Below are positions 58,122 to 64,000 of a DNA stretch of 64,000 nucleotides, in pieces. The DNA lies in NCBI GenBank assembly GCA_021806645.1, contig JAJZQX010000012.1, positions 1-64,000 of the forward strand. The letters run 5' to 3'. A model generated the notes under the pieces. The model was not told where the DNA came from. It made no database searches and saw nothing but the letters and a program-made list of their open reading frames with translations. Position 1 is the first letter of the stretch. Every line of letters begins with the position of its first letter. This stretch comes from Myxococcales bacterium. Its GTDB lineage: Bacteria; Myxococcota; Myxococcia; Myxococcales; Anaeromyxobacteraceae. The translations under genes were made by a program, and so were the position numbers.

Positions 58122-58379
58122 GTGGGCCAGAGCCTCGAGGACCTGCTCGCCGAGCTGCGAGGCAACCCCGCGAACGTCCGCTTCGCCGATGTGTGCAAGG
58201 TGGCCACTCACTTCTTCGGCAAGCCAAGGAACAAGGGGTCGAGCCACAGCATCTGGAAGATGCCCTGGGCGGGTGACCCTCGGATCAACCTCCAGGACGC
58301 AGGAGGGAAGGCCAAGCCCTACCAGGTCAGGCAAGTCCTTCAGGCCATCGATCGCTTGCTCGAGGAGAAGAAGTCGTGA
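58122..58379 (+). CDS. hicA: HicA-like toxin
   Basis: 85 aa from GTG 58122. ATHFFGKPRNKGSSHSIWKM and PWAGDPRINLQ, then GKAKPYQVRQVLQAIDRLL, fit HicA: a small dsRBD-like fold with a catalytic His (GSSHSIW). Family knowledge: mRNA interferase. The stop overlaps the HicB GTG. First gene of the third cassette. Confidence 0.75.
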   Translation: MGQSLEDLLAELRGNPANVRFADVCKVATHFFGKPRNKGSSHSIWKMPWAGDPRINLQDAGGKAKPYQVRQVLQAIDRLLEEKKS

Positions 58380-58714
58380 AGACGCTCGAGGTAGTCGAAA
58401 AGTACACGTACCGGGTCATCTGGTCCGAGGAGGATCAGGAGCACTTGGGGCTCTGCGCGGAGTTCCCGAGCTTGAGTTGGCTGGATCGCACCCAGGCGGG
58501 CGCGCTCCGCGGCATCGTGGACGTCGTTCGGCACGCCGTTGAAGACATGAGGAAAGCACGCGAGCCCATTCCCGAGCCGGTGGCGACCCGGCGCTATAGC
58601 GGCCAGTTCAAGGTACGGATCCCGCCCGAGGTGCACCGGCGGCTCTCGATCGAGGCCGCGGAGTCCAAGGTATCGCTGAACCGGTTGGTCAGCGCGAAGC
58701 TCGCTCACGGGTGA
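58376..58714 (+). CDS. hicB: HicB-like antitoxin with C-terminal ribbon-helix-helix
   Basis: 112 aa, GTG start overlapping hicA. N-terminal partial RNase-H-like fold (YRVIWSEEDQEHLGLCAEFP), then a DNA-binding end FKVRIPPEVHRRLSIEAAES and LNRLVSAKL. It would bind the toxin and repress the operon. Its stop codon overlaps the first bases of the displaced reductase tail, marking the cassette edge exactly. Confidence 0.8.
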   Translation: MKTLEVVEKYTYRVIWSEEDQEHLGLCAEFPSLSWLDRTQAGALRGIVDVVRHAVEDMRKAREPIPEPVATRRYSGQFKVRIPPEVHRRLSIEAAESKVSLNRLVSAKLAHG

Positions 58715-58841
58715 CGTGGTGCTGACCGGGCCGAAGTACGTAGGCGAGCTGCGCGAGAACCTGGCGGCGCTGGAGAAGGGGCCGCTCGGCGAGGAGGAGC
58801 AGCGCTGGATGCGCGAGCTCGGTCGGAAGGTGCACGGGTAG
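58713..58841 (+). pseudogene. Orphan 3' end of the aldo/keto reductase gene (right repeat)
   Basis: Encodes DVVLTGPKYVGELRENLAAL and then EKGPLGEEEQRWMRELGRK to TAG at 58839. No start codon or upstream part. It matches the tail of the gene ending at 58025 with 19 differences in 129 bp. Either copy could be the ancestral one. Confidence 0.85.
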
Positions 58842-58892
58842 GGAAGGGCGGCGGGGGCAGTGCTGGTGACGGGCTGCGGGCCTGCCAGCGAT

Positions 58893-59324
58893 TCAAGGCC
58901 CCCAGGGCATCCAGCGGTGCCGCCTCGCTTCGTCGAGCAGGGCATAGGCGGTGGCGGCGAAGACGGCGAGCACGAACAGCACCCTGGGCCCCGACCAGTC
59001 GAACGCGCCGGTCTCCTCCGGCGGTGGTTCTGGCGGCGGCGCCGACCACTCGGCCTCCGGGATCTCGACCTCCTCGGCCGGCCGGGCGCTCGCCGGGCGG
59101 AGCACGCCCGTCTCGTCGAGAAGGGCGCGGGCCCGATCGGCGTCCTCGGCGCGCACCAGCAGCTTCGTTCCGCCGATGGCGAGGCGCACCAGCGGGTCCA
59201 CCGCGGAGAGGGCCTGATCCTCGAGGACCGCCTCGACGCCCGCCGTCTCGAGGAGCCCCTGCGCCATGCCCGCCTCCTCTGGCGTGAGCAGCGTGCCGAG
59301 CGTGGCGTATCCATCACGGGACAT
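58893..59324 (-). CDS. DUF2007 domain protein with C-terminal membrane helix
   Basis: 143 aa. LGTLLTPEEAGMAQGLLETA, then VEAVLEDQ and LLVRAEDADRARALLDE, is the DUF2007 (putative signal-transducing) pattern. A Pro/Glu-rich linker (~80-108) leads to one helix (VLFVLAVFAATAYALLDEA). Possibly a membrane-tethered sensor; function unknown. Confidence 0.8.
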   Translation of the reverse strand: MSRDGYATLGTLLTPEEAGMAQGLLETAGVEAVLEDQALSAVDPLVRLAIGGTKLLVRAEDADRARALLDETGVLRPASARPAEEVEIPEAEWSAPPPEPPPEETGAFDWSGPRVLFVLAVFAATAYALLDEARRHRWMPWGP

Positions 59325-59369
59325 GGGCGGTGCCTCCTGGGGATGGACGACGCGAAGCGAGAGGGACCA

Positions 59370-60014
59370 CTATCCTCGACCCTTGACGATCTCGCCGGCC
59401 TCGATCACATGGGCGCCCGGCGCCGCCGCCTTCGCCGAGGCGATCATCCGCTTCGCCACCGCGACGACCGGCGTCGGCCGGTACCTCCCGAGCAGGGGCC
59501 CCAGGCCGCGGGCCACGATCAGCCCGAGATACTCGGCGGGCCGGCTCTCCTGCCGGGCTCCGTCGAGTATGGAAGGGCGCAGGGCGTAGACGCTGGGGAA
59601 GCCGAGCAGCGCCACGTCGCGTTCGATCTCGCCCTTCACGGAGTTGTAGAAGACGCGGGAATGCGGGTCCGCGCCGAGCGCCGTCACGTGCACGAAGACC
59701 CGCGCTCCCTTGTCCCTGGCGGCTTGCGCGAAGGCCAGCACGGCGTCGTGGTCCACCTTGCGGAACGCCTCGGCGGACCCGACCTTCCTGATGGTCGTCC
59801 CCAGGCAGCCGAACCCTGCGTCCGGCGGCGGCAGCGACTCGAACCCGGACGGTGACGAGAAGTCGGCCACCGCCTGCGTGAGCTTCGGGTGCTGGAACGC
59901 CATGCCGCGACGTCCCACCGAGACGACCTGGGTGAAGTGGTCGTCCTCGAGGAGTTCTCGGAGGAGCACGCCCCCCACCAGGCCGCTCCCACCGGCTAGC
60001 CATGCGGTCGTCAT
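59370..60014 (-). CDS. NAD(P)-binding oxidoreductase (HTATIP2-like)
   Basis: 214 aa from ATG 60014. Rossmann start WLAGGSGLVGGVLLRELLED, then VVSVGRRGM, GFGCLGTTIRKVGS and FVHVTALGADPHSRVFYNSV, then KGEIERDVALLGF, the YxxxK-like region as YNSVKG. An atypical short-chain dehydrogenase of the sugar-epimerase type; substrate unknown. Confidence 0.85.
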   Translation of the reverse strand: MTTAWLAGGSGLVGGVLLRELLEDDHFTQVVSVGRRGMAFQHPKLTQAVADFSSPSGFESLPPPDAGFGCLGTTIRKVGSAEAFRKVDHDAVLAFAQAARDKGARVFVHVTALGADPHSRVFYNSVKGEIERDVALLGFPSVYALRPSILDGARQESRPAEYLGLIVARGLGPLLGRYRPTPVVAVAKRMIASAKAAAPGAHVIEAGEIVKGRG

Positions 60015-60163
60015 GCCGTCCGGGAGCGTACCGCCACCTCGCCAGGGTGTCTCGCGGCCGACCCGACAAGGGCGCCGGCATGGCTTCCTCGGCTTGGACC
60101 ACCTAGATTCCCCTTTGTTGCGCGAGTCCGGCCGGAAGGCGCCAGGGCAAGGAAGGGGGAGCG

Positions 60164-61027
60164 ATGCGCGTGCTGGTGGCGGGTGCCGGCTGGCTCGGCT
60201 CGGCGGTGGCGCGGGCGCTGGCGGCCCGCGGCGACCAGGCGATCGCACTGCGGCGCGATCCGGCCAGGGTCGAGCCGCTCCGGGCTCCCGGCGTCACGCC
60301 GCTGGCGCTCGACCTCACCGCGCCGGATGCGGCGGGCCGCTTGCCGGCCTTCGACGCGGTGGTGGCCTGCCAGTCGGCCGGCGGCGACACGGCCGAGGCC
60401 TATCGGGCCGCCTACATCGAGGCCAACCTGACGCTGTTCGCCGCCGCGGCCCGCCACGGCGCGAGGAAGCTGGTCTACACCGGCTCGACCGGGGTCTTCG
60501 GGCAGCGCGACGGCGACGTCGTCACCGAGGCCACCCCCCCGGCGCCGGCCAGCCCGTCCGCCGAGGTGCTGGTCGAGGCGGAGCGGCTGGTCCTGTGGGG
60601 CGCGCAGGGCGTTCCGGCCTGCCTGCTGCGGCTCTCAGGCCTCTACGGACCGGGGCGCGCCGGCCTGCTCACTCGCGTGCGGGAGGGACGGCTCTCGCTC
60701 GGCCCCGGCGACGACGCCTACATGAACTTCTGCCACCTCGACGACGCGGTGGCCTTCGTGCTGGCCGCCCTCGACCGGGGCGAGCCGGGCGCCACCTACC
60801 ACGGCAGCGACGCCGCGCCGACGAAGCGCCGCGAGGTGGTGGCCTGGATCGCCGGCCAGCTCGGCGTCCGGCCGGCGCGCAGCGAGGTGCCGGCGGGCGG
60901 ACCGAACCGTGCCATCGACTCGAGCTGGACGCGGCAGGTCCTCGGCGTGACGCTCCGCTACCCGACCTTCCGCGACGGGCTGGCGCCGCTCATCGCGACG
61001 GCCAGTGCTTCGCCTCATGCGAGATGA
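60164..61027 (+). CDS. NAD-dependent epimerase/SDR family protein
   Basis: 287 aa. Rossmann GAGWLGSAVARALAARGD, KLVYTGSTGVFGQRDGDVV, CLLRLSGLYGPGRAGLLTRV and NFCHLDDAVAFVLAAL. The usual YxxxK catalytic pair is not obvious (similar to YeeZ-type proteins). RBS-like AAGGGGGAGCG precedes the ATG. The last residues LIATASASPHAR share an 11-base word with the 39-bp hairpin element. Followed by the restriction-modification locus. Confidence 0.82.
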   Translation: MRVLVAGAGWLGSAVARALAARGDQAIALRRDPARVEPLRAPGVTPLALDLTAPDAAGRLPAFDAVVACQSAGGDTAEAYRAAYIEANLTLFAAAARHGARKLVYTGSTGVFGQRDGDVVTEATPPAPASPSAEVLVEAERLVLWGAQGVPACLLRLSGLYGPGRAGLLTRVREGRLSLGPGDDAYMNFCHLDDAVAFVLAALDRGEPGATYHGSDAAPTKRREVVAWIAGQLGVRPARSEVPAGGPNRAIDSSWTRQVLGVTLRYPTFRDGLAPLIATASASPHAR

Positions 61028-61135
61028 CGTGACGGGCGTCGCCCCAGACGCATTGGTCTCATGCAACTGGCGCCTGGGACGTTCTCCGCTCCACCGTGGG
61101 AGTGAAGCTTCGCATCCACGCCAAGCCGTGGCACG

Positions 61136-61663
61136 ATGCTCTCCGTGAAACTGGAGACCTACTCCGTCCAGCCTCGCTCGCGAGAGCGCCTCGTCGAGTT
61201 CATCGCGGAGTCGCTGCGCGCGTGCGGCTGCACGCTGCTGCGGGCTCCAGACCCTTCGAGGGCGCCATTCAAGTTCGTCTTCGACACTGCCCAGGGTGAA
61301 CGCCTTGGGATCATCTGCTACGCGTTCACTTCGACCTTCACGCCCACGACGAACCGTCCGCAGGACGAGCACAGCTTCCAGATCAAGTACGGGAGCAAGG
61401 TCGCAGGCAAGTTGCACAAGGTCTGGCAGGACCCGACGGGCGCGTTCACGACGCTCTTCCTCGGCGTGAGCCCCGACGGCGGCTACCTGGTCGGGATCGA
61501 CCCGGTGCTCAACAGCCCGACCCGCTTCTTCATCCGCTTCGAGTACAAGCAGGAGCAGGTGGACGAGATCCTGCGGCGTCGATGGTTCGCCTGGGAGCGT
61601 CCTCACCGACGACGCGCCAGCCGGGGTTGGGGAGAGCAAGCCGGACCGGGGGCTCCTCAGTGA
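61136..61663 (+). CDS. Putative type II restriction endonuclease, N-terminal part
   Basis: 175 aa. Begins LETYSVQPRSRERLVEFIAE; the core FVFDTAQGERLGIICYAF, HSFQIKYGSKVAGKLH and LFLGVSPDGGYLVGIDPVLN is reminiscent of the front half of some restriction enzymes. The frame ends in an Arg-rich tail (RPHRRRASRGWGEQAG) that looks out of frame. The next reading frame is open well upstream of its ATG (to about 61570). I suspect the two are one enzyme split by a frameshift near 61600-61660. Lower GC than neighbours. Confidence 0.6.
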   Translation: MLSVKLETYSVQPRSRERLVEFIAESLRACGCTLLRAPDPSRAPFKFVFDTAQGERLGIICYAFTSTFTPTTNRPQDEHSFQIKYGSKVAGKLHKVWQDPTGAFTTLFLGVSPDGGYLVGIDPVLNSPTRFFIRFEYKQEQVDEILRRRWFAWERPHRRRASRGWGEQAGPGAPQ

Positions 61664-61670
61664 CTTCGGC

Positions 61671-62159
61671 ATGACGGCAGCCCAACTCATCGCCATGGTC
61701 CGAGACAACGCTCGCCTGATGATGGCGGTCCGCGGCGGCATCGCAGAGTGGCACCTGGTGCGAACTCTCAGCGCCGTCCCCGGCGTCTCCGACTGCCAGC
61801 GCATGCAGGGTGAAGGGGTTCCCGACGTCTCCCTGCGCTTCGAAGGGGGCCGCCTGCTGGCCATCGAGTGCAAGAACGTCTTGAGGCGTGTCACGGCCGA
61901 CGGCCTCGCGACGATGGACTTCATGAAGACCAGGGCATCGCAGGCGGACCCCTGCTCCCGGTACTACCTCCCAACCCAGTTCGACATCGTTGCAGGGTGC
62001 CTCCACGCGGTGACGACGTCCTGGGAGTTCCAGTACGTGCTCACCAGCGCCCTCGACCCGCACCCGAAGTGCCCCGGTCGCTTGTCGCCCCGCGTCCGCC
62101 TGGACGGGCGCTGGACTGGGAACGCAGCGGATGTGCTCCGGGCCGCCTCAACGCGCTGA
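61671..62159 (+). CDS. Putative restriction endonuclease catalytic part (PD-(D/E)XK)
   Basis: 162 aa from ATG 61671; no ribosome site precedes it. GVPDVSLRFEGGRLLAIECK gives the D and ExK of a PD-(D/E)XK nuclease. RGGIAEWHLVRTLS before it and PTQFDIVAGCLHAVTTSWEF after it fit a Type II enzyme. If the upstream frame is truly separate, this could be a small subunit; more likely it is the 3' half of one gene. Ends 32 bp before the methyltransferase. Confidence 0.65.
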   Translation: MTAAQLIAMVRDNARLMMAVRGGIAEWHLVRTLSAVPGVSDCQRMQGEGVPDVSLRFEGGRLLAIECKNVLRRVTADGLATMDFMKTRASQADPCSRYYLPTQFDIVAGCLHAVTTSWEFQYVLTSALDPHPKCPGRLSPRVRLDGRWTGNAADVLRAASTR

Positions 62160-62191
62160 ATTGTCAGGGGCTTGGAGTAGACATCACCACC

Positions 62192-63439
62192 ATGGCGAGG
62201 CCGCAGGTCATCAGTCTGTTCTCTGGGGCGGGAGGCCTCGACTACGGCCTCGAGGCGGCCGGCTTCGAGACCGCCGTAGCGCTCGAGTTCGACCACGACT
62301 GCTGCGAGACCCTCCGTGCCAACCGGCGCTGGCCTGTGATCGAGCGGGATGTGTTCGACGTCACCACGGTGGAACTCCTGGCCACCGCAGGGCTCAAGCG
62401 TGGCGAGGCCGATCTCCTGGTCGGTGGCCCGCCTTGCCAACCATTCAGCAAGTCAGGCTACTGGAAGCGTGGGGATGCCCTCCGGCTCGAGGATCCCCGG
62501 GCCAACACGTTGAGCGCCTACCTTCGCGTTCTCCGCGAGTCGTTGCCCCGGGTATTCCTGTTGGAGAACGTGGAGGGGCTTGCGTACAGCGGGAAGGATG
62601 AGGGGCTCAAGCTCCTGCTCGAGAGCGTGAAGCGCATCAACAGGGAGACCTCCAGCAACTACAAGCCGGCGCTGGCTGTGTTGAACGCCGCGGAGTACGG
62701 GGTCCCCCAGTTGCGCGAGCGGGTCTTCCTCGTCGCCTCTCGTGAGGGCACACCTTTCAAGTTCCCCAGGCCTACCCATGGCGATCTCGACGCACCCGGT
62801 GCGGTTCGCGATCTGTTCGCACATGCGGACGAGGTGGAGCCCTACCGAACTGCGTGGGACGCCATCGGTGGCGTGAAGCCAGGCGCGATCGAGGACCTGG
62901 AGCCACGAGGCAAGTGGGCTGCGCTGCTTCCGTCCATCCCGGAGGGCCAGAACTACCTCTGGCACACCGAGCGGATGGGAGGATTGCCGCTGTTCGGCTG
63001 GCGGCGCCGCTACTGGAGCTTTCTCCTCAAGCTCGCCAAGAATCGGCCGTCCTGGACGATCCAGGCGCAACCAGGACCGGCCGTGGGGCCGTTCCACTGG
63101 GAGAACCGCCGCCTCAGCATGCGTGAACTGTGCAGGGTTCAGACCTTCCCGGACGACATCTTCATCCAGGGCAAGCGTGGTTCGGTCCAGAAGCAGGTTG
63201 GGAACGCGGTCCCTTCGCTGCTCGCCGAGGTGCTCGGGCGTGAGATTCGTGTCCAGTTGCTTGGCCACCGCAGGACCAGGACAGGGCCAAGCCTTCTGCC
63301 CGTCCGGCGAGGACAGGTGCCGCCACCCGAAGTTGTCGCCCGGGTGCCCCTGGCATTCCGGCGACTCATCGGAGAGCACGAGGCACACCCTGGTACGGGG
63401 AAGGGGTACGGGGCCAAGGCCCGCGCTTCAGTCGCGTGA
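62192..63439 (+). CDS. DNA (cytosine-5)-methyltransferase
   Basis: 415 aa from ATG 62192. All core motifs are present: I FSGAGGLDYGLEAAGF, IV GGPPCQPFSKSG (nucleophile C82), VI FLLENVEGL, VIII QLRERVFLV and X QVGNAVPSLLAEVLG. The target-recognition region is ~220-350. Type II modification enzyme that protects sites cut by the enzyme encoded upstream. Its 3' end overlaps the HIT gene by 12 bp on the other strand. GC content is lower than in the surrounding genes, suggesting transfer. Confidence 0.92.
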   Translation: MARPQVISLFSGAGGLDYGLEAAGFETAVALEFDHDCCETLRANRRWPVIERDVFDVTTVELLATAGLKRGEADLLVGGPPCQPFSKSGYWKRGDALRLEDPRANTLSAYLRVLRESLPRVFLLENVEGLAYSGKDEGLKLLLESVKRINRETSSNYKPALAVLNAAEYGVPQLRERVFLVASREGTPFKFPRPTHGDLDAPGAVRDLFAHADEVEPYRTAWDAIGGVKPGAIEDLEPRGKWAALLPSIPEGQNYLWHTERMGGLPLFGWRRRYWSFLLKLAKNRPSWTIQAQPGPAVGPFHWENRRLSMRELCRVQTFPDDIFIQGKRGSVQKQVGNAVPSLLAEVLGREIRVQLLGHRRTRTGPSLLPVRRGQVPPPEVVARVPLAFRRLIGEHEAHPGTGKGYGAKARASVA

Positions 63440-63871
63440 TGGCAGCGCCTCGGCCACCAGCCGGGCCGCGGCCGCCAGCTCGGCGGCGGGGCGGGCGTCG
63501 GCCGGGGTGGCGTCGAACGCGCCGCGCCCACGCAGCCGCTGCGGCGTGGCCGCGTAGCGGGGGACGAGGTGCAGGTGGAAGTGGTGGAGCACGTCGCCGA
63601 TGGCGAAGGCATAGACGTGCTCGGCGCCCAGCACGGTCCGCTGCGCCACCGCCACCCGCTGGGCGATCGGCCCGAGCTGGGCGGTCGCCTCGGCGTCGAG
63701 GTCATGGAGCGCCCGGCAGTGGCGCTCGGCGGTGAGCACCAGCCAGCCCGGGATCGGGCAGGGTCCGTCGAGCGCGTGGAGCGCCAGCCCGCCACCGCGC
63801 CAGACCAGGCCGCCGGGTACGCTGCGCCGCCCGGCGAGCAGGTCACAAGCTGTACAGATCACCTCGGACAT
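63428..63871 (-). CDS. HIT family hydrolase
   Basis: 147 aa. Histidine triad DVLHHFHLHLVPR, preceded by a CTAC zinc knuckle at the start. Family members hydrolyse or transfer nucleotide phosphates. Complete gene; its tail overlaps the methyltransferase stop, so the restriction locus entered very close to it. Confidence 0.85.
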   Translation of the reverse strand: MSEVICTACDLLAGRRSVPGGLVWRGGGLALHALDGPCPIPGWLVLTAERHCRALHDLDAEATAQLGPIAQRVAVAQRTVLGAEHVYAFAIGDVLHHFHLHLVPRYAATPQRLRGRGAFDATPADARPAAELAAAARLVAEALPSRD

Positions 63872-63910
63872 GGCCCGTTTCCTCCTACCGCCCCACGCGG
63901 ACTCCCGGCT

Positions 63911-63966
63911 AATACCCCAATGAGGTCGAGGATATACGCGATCTCCCCCGTTGGGGGTATTTTCTT
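63911..63966. promoter_or_regulatory. Inverted repeats upstream of HIT gene
   Basis: AATACCCCAA (63911) and TTGGGGGTATT (63951) are inverted copies with a one-base bulge. Within the second half CCCCC-GTT-GGGGG is followed by TATTTTCTT, the look of a Rho-independent terminator on the plus strand. It lies in the promoter region of the minus-strand HIT gene, so it may instead be an operator. Confidence 0.4.
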
Positions 63967-64000
63967 GACCGGCCTGTCGGCGGCACCTTGTCGCGTCCGT

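Noticed and set aside
61028-63427. Restriction-modification locus as another cassette with duplicated gene tail
   Set aside because: I found no second copy of the epimerase 3' end near 63.4 kb nor of the HIT 3' end near 61.1 kb.

Overview
The window is very GC-rich, densely coded DNA from a Gram-negative bacterium. It encodes outer-membrane proteins, lipoproteins and a tripartite efflux set. I infer a Myxococcota/deltaproteobacterial host resembling Anaeromyxobacter, from the GC content, the glutaminyl-tRNA synthetase fused to a YqeY-like domain, class I fumarase and FdhE. This is inference; no 16S rRNA or tRNA gene is present to settle it.

Layout. 1-3.5 kb holds decayed mobile material: an IS66 transposase whose tnpB is cut down and fused, an integrase-type transposase scrap, a broken HTH gene, and an MNT/HEPN pair with a dead toxin gene. 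3.5-6.4 kb carries glnS and a GNAT gene. 6.5-19.7 kb is an unusual block of five radical-SAM proteins with N-terminal B12-binding-like folds, a GH3-type adenylating enzyme, two GNAT-like proteins and an RND/MMPL exporter. It is arranged as two divergent, tightly overlapping operons plus a divergent radical-SAM pair, and a ParE-type toxin-antitoxin pair sits inside it. I read this block as an undescribed biosynthesis and export pathway. 19.7-24.8 kb holds glutathione peroxidase, a class A beta-lactamase-fold protein, an exported protein of unknown function and pepD. 25.3-27.4 kb is a small cassette next to an FKBP gene. 27.5-36.4 kb carries a methyltransferase, fumarase, a MacAB-TolC-like efflux operon and an acyltransferase. 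36.4-40.6 kb is uup followed by a second cassette. 41-47.6 kb holds a FlgO-like protein, a decayed hybrid histidine kinase and a thioredoxin/FixH-like/Cys-His-rich exported cluster. 47.7-51 kb is a uracil salvage group (upp, uraA, Tsx-like porin). 51-58 kb holds housekeeping genes (DTW, NYN, SGNH hydrolase, FdhE, DUF2062, pgm, aldo/keto reductase) followed by a third cassette (HicAB). 58.9-64 kb ends with a DUF2007 gene, two NAD(P)-binding proteins, a C5-cytosine restriction-modification locus and a HIT gene.

The most striking structural signal is a repeated architecture. Downstream of three unrelated host genes (FKBP, uup, aldo/keto reductase) lies a two-gene cassette, and beyond it a second copy of that host gene's 3' end (70, 90 and 129 bp; 67/70, 87/90 and 110/129 identical by my count). 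The cargoes are a PD-(D/E)XK nuclease-like gene plus a partner, an AAA-ATPase with a nuclease-like tail plus a partner, and HicAB. No integrase or transposase lies within any of the three. This suggests small defence or toxin cassettes that enter at gene 3' ends and bring or duplicate the gene tail, leaving the host gene intact.
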